This document shows positions 35,984 through 44,702 of a stretch of 64,000 bases of DNA, piece after piece. Positions within the stretch are counted from its first letter, which is position 1, and each line of letters opens with the position of its first letter. Source of the stretch: a bacterium. GTDB lineage: Bacteria > Zixibacteria > MSB-5A5 > GN15 > FEB-12. The position numbers and the translations under genes are program-made. The stretch covers positions 248,001 to 312,000 of the forward strand of contig JADJGQ010000002.1 of NCBI GenBank assembly GCA_016708025.1, written 5' to 3'. The notes under the pieces are model-generated. The model worked only from the letters and a program-made list of their open reading frames with translations, was not told the origin of the DNA and made no database searches.

Positions 35984-37435
35984 GTGGACGTACGCAAGCC
36001 TGCTGTCGCCGGAACATTCTATCCGGCCAACCCGGTCGAACTGACCAAAACCATTGCCCAGCTTTTTGCCGAGGTCGACAAACCATCCATCTCCGGCCGA
36101 CCGATCGGTCTGGTCGCGCCGCATGCCGGCTACCTCTATTCCGGCAAGATCGCGGCCCGCGCCTTCAAACTGCTCGAAGGCGAAGAGTTTGACACAGTCG
36201 TTATCGTCTCCCCCTCACACACCGTTTTCTTCAAAGGCTCCGCGGTTTATTCCGGCGAAGGCTACCAGACCCCGATCGGCGTGGTCGAGATCGACAAAGA
36301 GATGGCGACGCGCATCGCCTCCATGCACCCCTCTGTCTATTTCTCCAGCATGGGGCATGCTTCCGGTTCAACCCGCGGGGAACATGCGCTCGAGGTCCAG
36401 CTCCCCTTTCTCCAGATAGTCCTCGGCACTAAATTCAAAATGGTGGCGATCGTGATGGGGGACCAGGAGCCGGATTCGATTCGCGCCCTTGGCGGCGTAC
36501 TGGCTACCACCCTCAAAGACAGCAACGCTCTGTTGATCGCCTCGACTGACCTCTCCCATTTCCATCCGGAGAAAGCGGCGCGGAAACTCGATTTCGCCAT
36601 TCAGACCGCGATTGAAAAATACGATCCCGAACTGCTTATCGATACGCTAGCCTCCGGCAAGGGAGAGGCCTGCGGCGGTGGGCCGGTTGCCTCGGTGATG
36701 ATGGCCGCACGTTTGCTTGGCGGCGCTGAAATGAAATTCCTGGAGTATGGTACTTCGGCAACGGTCACCGGAGATTTCGACGAAGTGGTCGGCTATCTCT
36801 CTGCCGCGATCATCAAGCAGGGGACACACCGGATCGGCCCTCGCCTGAAAAGAGATCTCGGTTCTCCGGCCAAGCGGGATAAGTTTGATGAACTGACCGA
36901 TGATGAAAAGCAGTCATTGCTGACGATTGCGCGCGAATCAATTGCGGCGCGCCTGCGCAGCAGGAAATATGATGTCCCGCTTATCACCACTCTCGAAGAT
37001 CGCAAGCAGGGGGTTTTTGTCACCCTCATGCTGGATGGTGACCTGCGCGGCTGTGTAGGACGGATCCAGGCGCGCGAGACTTTGGCCGATGCGGTGGCCG
37101 CGATGGCCGAAGCGGCTGCATTCGAGGATCCTCGGTTTGCGGAACTGGCCGAAGAAGAATTCGAGAAACTGCATATCGAGATATCTCTCCTCTCCCGCCT
37201 TGAGCGGGTGAAGGATTTTTCGCATGATATCGTGATCGGCCGCGATGGCCTGTTGATCAAACTGGATATGCACTCCGGGCTTCTCCTCCCGCAGGTAGCG
37301 ACTGAGCACGGGTTCACAGTTGAACAATTTCTGGAGCAGACCTGCCTGAAAGCCGGCCTTCCGAAAAACGGCTACAAAGACAAGTACGCCGAGGTCTACA
37401 AGTTTTCAGCGATGGTGTTTGAGGAGAAGAAGTAG
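35984..37435 (+). CDS. MEMO1-like and AMMECR1 domain fusion protein
   Basis: The 483-residue protein joins a MEMO-like domain (about 1-280) to an AMMECR1 domain (about 300-480). The first carries RKPAVAGTFYPANP, LVAPHAGYLYSG, STDLSHFHPE and GACGGGPV-like residues; the second carries the signature LRGCVGRI and EISLLSRLE. These domains are found with a radical-SAM protein as the AmmeMemoRadiSam set, whose function is not firmly known. The radical-SAM partner is not in this window. The start is GTG with GGAG in front. Confidence 0.92.
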   Translation: MDVRKPAVAGTFYPANPVELTKTIAQLFAEVDKPSISGRPIGLVAPHAGYLYSGKIAARAFKLLEGEEFDTVVIVSPSHTVFFKGSAVYSGEGYQTPIGVVEIDKEMATRIASMHPSVYFSSMGHASGSTRGEHALEVQLPFLQIVLGTKFKMVAIVMGDQEPDSIRALGGVLATTLKDSNALLIASTDLSHFHPEKAARKLDFAIQTAIEKYDPELLIDTLASGKGEACGGGPVASVMMAARLLGGAEMKFLEYGTSATVTGDFDEVVGYLSAAIIKQGTHRIGPRLKRDLGSPAKRDKFDELTDDEKQSLLTIARESIAARLRSRKYDVPLITTLEDRKQGVFVTLMLDGDLRGCVGRIQARETLADAVAAMAEAAAFEDPRFAELAEEEFEKLHIEISLLSRLERVKDFSHDIVIGRDGLLIKLDMHSGLLLPQVATEHGFTVEQFLEQTCLKAGLPKNGYKDKYAEVYKFSAMVFEEKK

Positions 37436-37440
37436 AACTG

Positions 37441-37867
37441 TTGCGCGGCAGACCTCCCGGTCTGCCCGTGGCTGACGGCAAATCCCTTCAAAGGGCAGAC
37501 GAGGACGTCTGCCGCTCACATAATCCCTCATCCGGCCTCCGGCCACCTTCTCCCAAAGGGAGAAGGGAATTCTTTCGGGTTTTCAGAGCATTTTCATTAG
37601 CAGCAAATCTCCCCTCTCCCCTTGGGAGAGGGTGTCCGCCGAAGGCGGACGGGTCAGGGTCTTCACTAACGGGAATTGCAGAAAAACCTCCGTCGGTTCT
37701 CGACTCCGCTCGAACCGACGATTATAAATGCAATCTTCACCCTGTCGCTTCGAGCGAAGACGAGAAGCGAATTGATCCTCCCCGCACAGATACTAGGAAA
37801 ACTCCAGCATTTTGCATCTCAAAAAGACTCCCCTCATGAAAACCGTACCCCACCATTTATGGTGGGA
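37441..37867. repeat. Intergenic repeat island
   Basis: This 427-base stretch carries no credible gene. It contains a GCGGCAGAC...GTCTGCC palindrome and CACCTTCTCCCAAAGG, both shared with 33604-33730. It also has a 9-bp hairpin CGTCGGTTC/GAACCGACG at 37691-37720 and a 26-bp palindromic unit with CCCACCATTTATGGTGGG at 37842-37867 that recurs identically at 50911-50936. It is a mosaic of dispersed REP-like elements. Confidence 0.75.
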
Positions 37868-37889
37868 TTCACAATAACCGTCCGGACCC

Positions 37890-38240
37890 TCACTCCACCG
37901 GCACCTGCACGTAATTCAACCCATAATCCGCCGGTAGTTCATAATCGAGATAAAACCGAAATGACTCGGTGTGCAGGTCGTGGAAAAGCACAATCACCTC
38001 GACCGTGAATTTCCCCCAGGTATAAAACTGCTCCGTAAAGCCCGACTCGCGGTCATCATTATGCCGGATCGGCTCCGCGAAAGTCTCATGCAACCGATAC
38101 TCCACCATCCGGATCTCATCGAGCAGATCGGGCGGTTCATCGACAAATATCGCCAGATGAAAGTGCTTCTTTTTCCCGGGTCGTTGCTTGTATTCGATCC
38201 GTCCCTGTGGGTCGGTCACCAGTCGATAGCCGAATTGCAT
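37890..38240 (-). CDS. Prokaryotic YEATS-like (pYEATS) domain protein
   Basis: The 116-residue protein is an all-beta domain. HFHLAIFVDEPPDLLDEI, then VEYRLHETFAEPIRHNDD, FTEQFYTWGKFTVEVIV and FYLDYELP match the pattern of bacterial YEATS-like domains, in which an Ig-like fold may recognise modified proteins or peptides. In other genomes such domains sit with effectors of stress or conflict systems; here the neighbours are repeats and an epimerase. No strong ribosome binding site is visible. I am moderately sure of the family. Confidence 0.68.
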   Translation of the reverse strand: MQFGYRLVTDPQGRIEYKQRPGKKKHFHLAIFVDEPPDLLDEIRMVEYRLHETFAEPIRHNDDRESGFTEQFYTWGKFTVEVIVLFHDLHTESFRFYLDYELPADYGLNYVQVPVE

Positions 38241-38291
38241 GCGGCAATATAACCTCTTGTCGGGCAGCGTACAAATCTGTACATTCGCCGC

Positions 38292-39278
38292 ATGGCGACG
38301 AAATCCATCCTTATCACCGGCGCTAACGGTTTTATCGGCTCCCGCCTCTGTCTGACATTCCTGCGACAGGGGTTCAGGGTGATTGCCGGTATCCGGCAGA
38401 ACTGCGACCGTCGCCTTCTTGACGGCCTGGCGGTTACCTACCGCTACGGCGATGTTACCGACCCCGCGTCACTCGCCGCGATGGTCGCCGAGGTTGACTA
38501 CGTCATTCACAACGCCGGTGTAGTGAAGTCAAAAAACCGCGACGGATTCTTCCATGTCAACGGTCAGGGGACTGCCAACCTAATGGCCGCCGTGGCCCGC
38601 AATAATCCCAATGTCACTCGCGTGGTGTACGTCTCATCACAAGCTGTGAGCGGCCCGTCCATCAATGGGCGACCGGTCGCCGAGTCGGATGAACCACATC
38701 CGGTGACCACCTATGGCGAATCCAAGCGCGCCGGCGAAGAAGCCACCACTGCTTACAAAGACCAACTTAATGTCGTGATCGTCCGTCCATCCGCCGTCTA
38801 CGGACCGGGGGACAAAGAGGCATTCAGCTTTTTCAAGCTGGCCAACATGCGGTTGCGAGTATACTTCGGCGATGTCACCCGCAAAGTGCAGATGGTCCAT
38901 GTCGATGACCTTTGCGCCGGGATCTCACTCGCGACTCTCAAGGAGACCCGCTCCGGCTCAATATATCATCTCGCTGAAAAACAGGCATACACGATCAAAG
39001 ACTTGGTCGACCAGATGAAGGATGCTGTGGGGAAAAAGGCGATGACCATATCGGTCTCAGGCTCACTTTTTCGGCGGATCGCCGCTATCTCCGAACGGGG
39101 CGCACGACTGGTCGGAGCGACGCCAATGCTGACGGTCGAGAAATGCAATGAACTGCTGGATTCCTGGGAAGTTGATGTTCGCAAGGCCAAAGAGGATCTT
39201 GGCTTTGAATCGACCATCCCGTTCGCCCAGGGCGCCGCGGAAACATACTCCTGGTACAAAGAACATGGGTGGCTTTGA
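38292..39278 (+). CDS. NAD-dependent epimerase/dehydratase (extended SDR)
   Basis: The 328-residue protein has the extended-SDR features ITGANGFIGSRL (NAD binding), YGDVTDPASL, and the catalytic Ser and Y-x-x-x-K (VSSQAVSG, TTYGESKRAGEE), followed by RPSAVYGPGD. It probably acts on a nucleotide sugar or an isoprenoid or steroid-like substrate. A related gene is at 44703-45749. It shares the TGATG junction with the following membrane-protein gene. Confidence 0.88.
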   Translation: MATKSILITGANGFIGSRLCLTFLRQGFRVIAGIRQNCDRRLLDGLAVTYRYGDVTDPASLAAMVAEVDYVIHNAGVVKSKNRDGFFHVNGQGTANLMAAVARNNPNVTRVVYVSSQAVSGPSINGRPVAESDEPHPVTTYGESKRAGEEATTAYKDQLNVVIVRPSAVYGPGDKEAFSFFKLANMRLRVYFGDVTRKVQMVHVDDLCAGISLATLKETRSGSIYHLAEKQAYTIKDLVDQMKDAVGKKAMTISVSGSLFRRIAAISERGARLVGATPMLTVEKCNELLDSWEVDVRKAKEDLGFESTIPFAQGAAETYSWYKEHGWL

Positions 39279-39697
39279 TGGTATCGTTTGAACTTCTGAT
39301 CTACTGCGCCGGGATCGGCGGCATCTATCTGCTGGTTGTTTCTCTCCTCTTTGATTTCCTGGAGAAACGGCTCAAACTGACTACCGGCATTCCAAAAGAG
39401 ATGCTCGAAGAAGAGGGATGTCTCTGGACCGGCATGAACTTCTTCATGGAGATGCTTTTCTACGTCATCATTCCGTCTGTCGCCTATAGTTTCTTCTACC
39501 TGATCCTGCCGTTGTCCGGCGCCAAAGCGGGACTTGGCTCGGCACTTTTTGCCTTTATCCTTGGCGCCGCCCCGGTCGGCATGCGGCTTTCAGTCCGGAT
39601 CAAACTCCCCATGTCCTACGTACTTTATATCATGCTGATGCATATCGTTAAGCTTGGGGGATCGTTGGCGATCATCGCCCATTTGTACACGCTCTAA
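39278..39697 (+). CDS. Conserved membrane protein, unknown
   Basis: The 139-residue product has four hydrophobic helices (about 5-25, 50-72, 80-98 and 110-135) with a charged loop EKRLKLTTGIPKEMLEEEGC after the first. I do not recognise a family. The ATG at 39278 overlaps the stop of the epimerase gene, so the two are translationally coupled. The aminotransferase gene follows after 14 bases. Confidence 0.65.
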   Translation: MVSFELLIYCAGIGGIYLLVVSLLFDFLEKRLKLTTGIPKEMLEEEGCLWTGMNFFMEMLFYVIIPSVAYSFFYLILPLSGAKAGLGSALFAFILGAAPVGMRLSVRIKLPMSYVLYIMLMHIVKLGGSLAIIAHLYTL

Positions 39698-39711
39698 CCT
39701 GATGCAGCGAT

Positions 39712-40896
39712 ATGCCGACTCCCACACCTGAACAGATCGCCGAAAAGTTCGCCTGGGCTCGTTCACTTTTTCCACATACCTCGTCCGTCACTTATCTTAA
39801 TACCGCGTCCTATGGTCCTATCTGCACGCCGATCAAAGAGGCGATCGACGAGAATATGGAGATGCGACTGACCTGCCGCAAAGATGACACCAAACTGGCG
39901 ATGGCGGCCGCCGATGAACTTCGCCATGACTACGCAGCTCTGATCGGAGCGGAAACTCGCGAGGTCGGCATCGGGCTGAGCACCACTTTTGGTATCAATA
40001 TCGCCGCGTTTGGATTGCCTCTCCAACCGGGAGATGAAGTTTTGCTCTCCGATGTTGATTTTCCCGTCAATATCTACTGCTGGCGAGCGGCGGCCGAAAA
40101 TAAGGGGCTGACGCTCAAATATGTGCCATCGCATGACCGCATGTTCAGCACCGATGAACTGGTTAAGGCGATAACTCCCAGAAGCAAAGTCCTCGCAATT
40201 TCATACGTGCAGTTCTTTAATGGATTCAAGTGCGATCTGGTAGAGATAGGGAAGATCTGCCGTGAGCATGGGCTCTATTTTGTCGTCGATGGCATTCAGG
40301 GGATGGGGGCTGAACCGATTAATATGAAGCAGGCTAATGTCGATATCTTTGCTGTTGGTTGTCAGAAATGGATGTTATCCCCGCAGGGCTCCGGTTTCTT
40401 TTACATCTCCGACCGCATTCGATCGCAGATGAAGATCCCGTTTGGCTCCTGGCTCGGCGTAGATTGGGGAGGACAATACTCCGACCTATTCCACTTCGAC
40501 AAGCCCTGGCTGAATACCGCCAAGACATTTGAAATGGGGTATTATGCGGTCTGGAATATTCTCGGCATGAAAGCGGCTTTGGGGATATTCAAGCAACTGG
40601 GTATTGAAAACATTCAGCGCCACAATCATGCACTGCTCGATCGATTGATCGCTTATTTGAAAACGAATCCGCTGTATCAGATCACATCTTCGCTGGAAGA
40701 AAGGCACCGCTCATCGATTGTCAGCTTCACCGCGCCGAAGGTACCGGTGTTGCACCGCAAGATCCTGGATGCCCGCATCACGCTGGTGCAACGAGAAGGC
40801 TCAATCCGGGTTTCTGCCCATCTGTTTAATAACGAAGCTGATATTGACCGACTGGTTGACCAGCTCGAGCAGTACAGCCGAACTTTCAGCTCTTAA
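39712..40896 (+). CDS. Class V aminotransferase (cysteine-desulfurase-like fold)
   Basis: The 394-residue PLP enzyme has YLNTASYGPICTP at the N-terminus, the aspartate of the cofactor site in FVVDGIQGMGAEP, and the Schiff-base lysine in AVGCQKWMLSPQGSGFFYI. It lacks the mobile cysteine loop of IscS/SufS, so it is more likely an isopenicillin-N-epimerase-like or selenocysteine-lyase-like aminotransferase. The substrate is unknown. Its last four bases overlap the porin gene on the opposite strand. Confidence 0.86.
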   Translation: MPTPTPEQIAEKFAWARSLFPHTSSVTYLNTASYGPICTPIKEAIDENMEMRLTCRKDDTKLAMAAADELRHDYAALIGAETREVGIGLSTTFGINIAAFGLPLQPGDEVLLSDVDFPVNIYCWRAAAENKGLTLKYVPSHDRMFSTDELVKAITPRSKVLAISYVQFFNGFKCDLVEIGKICREHGLYFVVDGIQGMGAEPINMKQANVDIFAVGCQKWMLSPQGSGFFYISDRIRSQMKIPFGSWLGVDWGGQYSDLFHFDKPWLNTAKTFEMGYYAVWNILGMKAALGIFKQLGIENIQRHNHALLDRLIAYLKTNPLYQITSSLEERHRSSIVSFTAPKVPVLHRKILDARITLVQREGSIRVSAHLFNNEADIDRLVDQLEQYSRTFSS

Positions 40897-42020
40897 AAGC
40901 TGATCGACAACTGCATCGCGTACAGGTCGACATCCAGCTCACTATTCATCTCACATCGATTCAACTGCGTAACCAGCTTGAGCAGTGCCTGACGGTTCAA
41001 CCGATGGCCGATACCGAATTCGTATCGCTTCAACGGATAATCCCACTTCTCTTCGCTCCCCGATTCAGTCGTCACAGTTCCTGGCTCGAAGTAATCGTAC
41101 CGTCCGGCAAGGTACCATCCCGGCGCCAGTTTGTACTTTGCCTCGAAATAGCCTGAGGTGACAGAGAGGTCCGGAAGGTACGGGTGTTCCCACATCGCCC
41201 AGTAACTCTCCGAGAATACTTCGAGATATCGGCTTGACCAGTAGAAATCATACCCTGCCCCCGCATTCATATAATCGACATACTCATGCCCCTCAGGGAT
41301 CTCATCGCCATAGACATACTCGGAAAGATAGGGACCATAAAATCCGGCCGCCCCGATCATAAAGCCGGGATTGAAATAGTAATTGAGCTTACTTGTCACC
41401 TGGGGAACGTCTTTGTACTGCTCAAGAGTCGGCAACGAAACAGCGCCGCTGAGCAGCGAAAGCGAGTAATCCAGCTTGCCAACCGAGCCATACATTTCGG
41501 CGCCGGTATTCCAACAGGCATCGTAAACCACCGGCAGACCCAGATTGTAGCGGGTGTCGCGGCGGCCCAGCAGTTGCGCAACCGACCGCATCGAATCGGA
41601 AATGAACCCAACCAGATTGGAGTGATGATTAAAGACGAGCGGCGTGCCGATCAACGGATTTTTGTCGCTATAAACGCGTGCGCCGAACGAACCAACCGTC
41701 GTCGGAATGTACCCCGCCTGCAGATTAACATATTTTCCCGCAAGATTGGTGAACCGTATGTACGCCCCGTATATGATCACCGAGTTGTTGTCGGTCATCA
41801 GTTGCAGAAAAGCCGAACTGTTCTCAGAAAGTGTAGCGTCAAAGAAGAGTCGAGTGCGCAGCGTGTGGAATGGCGAGTGCTTTTTGAAGGTGATATTAGT
41901 GTAATCGTCATTGTCGGCATTCTTGAAAACGATATCCGTCATGCCGCTGACAGACAGATCCGCCGAGACCGGCCAAGCCGACAGGAGGATCAGGCCGAGA
42001 ACCATGAAAATCCGATACAT
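40893..42020 (-). CDS. Outer-membrane porin-like beta-barrel protein
   Basis: The 375-residue product has a signal peptide (MVLGLILLSAWPVSA) and alternating amphipathic strands ending in Phe (MQLSISF), the usual C-terminal signal for outer-membrane insertion. Segments such as SAFLQLMTDNNSVIIYGAYI and YFEAKYKLAPGWYLAGRYD resemble phosphate-selective or DUF3138-type porins. It is the last gene of an operon with a histidine kinase and a cupredoxin. GAGG precedes the ATG. Confidence 0.78.
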   Translation of the reverse strand: MYRIFMVLGLILLSAWPVSADLSVSGMTDIVFKNADNDDYTNITFKKHSPFHTLRTRLFFDATLSENSSAFLQLMTDNNSVIIYGAYIRFTNLAGKYVNLQAGYIPTTVGSFGARVYSDKNPLIGTPLVFNHHSNLVGFISDSMRSVAQLLGRRDTRYNLGLPVVYDACWNTGAEMYGSVGKLDYSLSLLSGAVSLPTLEQYKDVPQVTSKLNYYFNPGFMIGAAGFYGPYLSEYVYGDEIPEGHEYVDYMNAGAGYDFYWSSRYLEVFSESYWAMWEHPYLPDLSVTSGYFEAKYKLAPGWYLAGRYDYFEPGTVTTESGSEEKWDYPLKRYEFGIGHRLNRQALLKLVTQLNRCEMNSELDVDLYAMQLSISF

Positions 42021-42027
42021 GTTTACC

Positions 42028-43800
42028 TCACGCTAAAACAACGTCATCCGTGCGCGCCGGGCTGGTCAACGCACGGGGGAGAGCGACAACAAAACAACTT
42101 CCCTGACCCGGCGCGGATACTACCGAGATCGCGCCGCCGTGGTCATCTACTATTTTCTTGGTAATGGCGAGGCCGAGGCCGGTCCCGCCTTCTTTATTGC
42201 TGGTGACAAATGGTTCGAACAGATGCTCTCTGATCGCCTCGGGGATCCCCGGCCCATTGTCCGCGATCTCAACCTGCAATGAACTCTCGGTCAATCGCCA
42301 ACTGATCTCAACCTGATCTCCGGGTTTGAGCGCCTCCCGAGCATTATTGAGAATATTATCAACGACACGGCGGAAACGATTGGGATCGAGCGTCAAAGTG
42401 ACATGCGGGCTGCTGGTGATCAGGAGTTGTATCCCTGCGGCCTGGTATGCGCCGCTATGAAATTCGCGTATCTCGGCGAAGTAAGTCGTCAAGTCAACCG
42501 GCGAAAGATCGAGCCGGCTTTCGCCACGGCTGTAGTCGATCACATCACGCGCCAGATCAACCATGCGGTCGACCTGCCCCTGAATTGTCCCGCAATATGC
42601 GACCAGCTTGTTATTGGCGGGGTCCTTTCGCTGGATCAGTTCGACTGTCCCGCGAATAACCGCCATCGGACTCTTGAAATCATGAATAATGCCTGTCGCC
42701 AGTTTGCCGATCGCCGCAAGCCGTTCCGAACGAAGTGAGGCATCGTACGCTTTCTCGATCTCTTCGCGGTGTTTGGCGATCTGTCGCCTCATCTTCTCGA
42801 ATTCTCCCGCGAGAAAGCCAAGTTCATCCTTGGATAGCGGCTCGATCTGAAACTCCGTCTGGCCGGAGGCGATCCTTTCGGCGGCCTGCACGAGATTGGT
42901 TACTTGTCTGCCTATCTGACGAGACGTTACCAGGTAGATCACCAACATCGCCAGTAACCCACCGCCTGCGGCAAAGAGCAGCAGATACGTAGTTATCTCG
43001 GATTTGATTGGATCGATATGTTCATCCAGCGACCCAAGAAAAGTCACAGTCGTTGCACTCCCTAAACCTGAAGAGCTGGACAGAATTATCTCCTCATCCT
43101 CGATCGACAACGTACTGAGCAATTGCTGATCAGTGGCCAGTTGCTGCAGTTTTCCCTGTCGCTCGAGTGTCGCGATCAACGGCGAACTGCTGTGGCCAAT
43201 TATCCGGCCCGCATGTGAGATAATGACATCAAAGCCGGTCAGTTGTCGAAGGTCCGCCGCCAGTCCCTGCGAAATGGAATTTCCGGTGACCAGCCACCCA
43301 AGCCGAAGACCATCCGAGGTCGTCACCTGGCTGATATGCAATTCGTAATTCAGACTATCCGTTGTCAGGAAGTCTGTCTCCAGCTCAAGCAAATTGGTCA
43401 GGCGACGCGACTGCAGTTGACGAGTTACTGACGTTGGAAGGCTATTCGTTACATAGGAGAGTTGTCGATTGAGGTCGAAGTAGGCAAGAAAGTCGGCATC
43501 GAGATGCTCTTCGTACGCCGGCAGTTCGATCGCGATCGTCCCGGAGTCTTCCGTTGCCAGCGTCGCCAAAAAGCGGGGCGAAGTCAGGACCGCTTCCAGT
43601 TCGCGGCTCCGGGTATAGCGATGCAGGTCAGTGTACTGCTCCAGCACTACCTGCGCACGGCTGAAGCGCTGGCGGAACATCTCCACCAGTCCTGACTTGA
43701 CCACATGCGAGGTGATAACCTGCGAGCCTATGATAAACGCGGTAATGATAGCCGCTAGGAAAAGCAGATAACGTTGTGTCAACGTAAGCGCAAACTTCAT
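42028..43800 (-). CDS. Membrane sensor histidine kinase
   Basis: The 590-residue kinase has two membrane helices (about 12-31 and 272-296) bracketing a periplasmic sensor of about 240 residues, a HAMP domain, a HisKA domain with the phospho-accepting histidine in GIIHDFKSP (near residue 370), and an HATPase with NILNNAREAL, DNGPGIP and GTGLGLAITKK. There is no receiver domain or adjacent response regulator. It lies between a cupredoxin and a porin gene, with a four-base overlap to the former, suggesting it senses a substrate handled by these two. Confidence 0.92.
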   Translation of the reverse strand: MKFALTLTQRYLLFLAAIITAFIIGSQVITSHVVKSGLVEMFRQRFSRAQVVLEQYTDLHRYTRSRELEAVLTSPRFLATLATEDSGTIAIELPAYEEHLDADFLAYFDLNRQLSYVTNSLPTSVTRQLQSRRLTNLLELETDFLTTDSLNYELHISQVTTSDGLRLGWLVTGNSISQGLAADLRQLTGFDVIISHAGRIIGHSSSPLIATLERQGKLQQLATDQQLLSTLSIEDEEIILSSSSGLGSATTVTFLGSLDEHIDPIKSEITTYLLLFAAGGGLLAMLVIYLVTSRQIGRQVTNLVQAAERIASGQTEFQIEPLSKDELGFLAGEFEKMRRQIAKHREEIEKAYDASLRSERLAAIGKLATGIIHDFKSPMAVIRGTVELIQRKDPANNKLVAYCGTIQGQVDRMVDLARDVIDYSRGESRLDLSPVDLTTYFAEIREFHSGAYQAAGIQLLITSSPHVTLTLDPNRFRRVVDNILNNAREALKPGDQVEISWRLTESSLQVEIADNGPGIPEAIREHLFEPFVTSNKEGGTGLGLAITKKIVDDHGGAISVVSAPGQGSCFVVALPRALTSPARTDDVVLA

Positions 43801-44465
43801 TCGATCTCCAATTGGATCGATTCACTCTCCACCACCAGCGGCTGGCTGATCTCCGGCTGATTCTCCTGCCAGACATGCAGTTCATATTTGCCGGGACGAA
43901 CATCGGTAAATGAAAAATTCCCCTTGTCGTCCGAGGTGACACAATACGGAGTCTCCAGCACATGGATGTAAGCGCGCATCGAGTAGTGAATCTCACAGAA
44001 GACTTTGATGATCCCCGGCTTGTCGAAAGTCACCTCGGCGGTCTCTCCCTCCGGATATCGCCCGAGATCGAACTTCCGCGGCTTGGAATACGAGAAGACA
44101 TTATGAAAGAAAGGATCCTTGTTGGGAAATGAAACCGTCGTACCAACCCCGACTGCCAATACGGGAGGTTGAAACATCATATCCTTTTGCGCCATGCTCG
44201 GCATGACCGCCGGTTGTGTGACGGGCGGCAATGAATCACCGGTCAGCCAGACCACCGAATAGAGGCCCGGATTACAGGCACAGGTGGAAGCATTTCCATC
44301 AGATGTTGGCGCGGCAGCAGTTCGACCGCGATACCGGTCGGCTGAACGGGTCGGCGCCGGATCGGCCGGTTTCCGCTTCACCACGCCGGATACCTCTGCT
44401 CCAATCAGACTACCGGAACAGAAAAGCAGCAAAAGGAGAGTCAGGAATCTGTCTAATCTCTTCAT
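43797..44465 (-). CDS. Secreted cupredoxin-like protein with carboxypeptidase-regulatory domain
   Basis: The 222-residue protein has a signal peptide, a cysteine-containing linker and a plastocyanin-like domain. The type-1 copper ligands are recognisable: His in PFFHNVFSYS, then Cys, His and Met in FCEIHYSM (C-x-x-H-x-x-M). The C-terminal 45 residues (DKGNFSFTDVRPGKYELHVW) look like a carboxypeptidase-regulatory-like strand set. It probably binds copper in the periplasm or on the surface and may transfer electrons. It is the first gene of the cupredoxin-kinase-porin operon. Confidence 0.82.
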   Translation of the reverse strand: MKRLDRFLTLLLLLFCSGSLIGAEVSGVVKRKPADPAPTRSADRYRGRTAAAPTSDGNASTCACNPGLYSVVWLTGDSLPPVTQPAVMPSMAQKDMMFQPPVLAVGVGTTVSFPNKDPFFHNVFSYSKPRKFDLGRYPEGETAEVTFDKPGIIKVFCEIHYSMRAYIHVLETPYCVTSDDKGNFSFTDVRPGKYELHVWQENQPEISQPLVVESESIQLEIE

Positions 44466-44702
44466 TATATAGCCTCTTGAGAACTGTATCGGGAGGAATG
44501 TTGAAGAGTTTAGCTACAAAATAGTACACATTCGCGTAATGCGCTGCAAGGTATATTGTTAGATTAGGCATAATGGTTATGCACGGTACATAAAATCATG
44601 TTAACAACTTGGTCCTGGACGGGCCGACGAGCCAACCGAGACCGACTACTCCTTATTGAAAGAAATGACAGCCAGCCTCCAAATCCATATATTCACCGCC
44701 TG

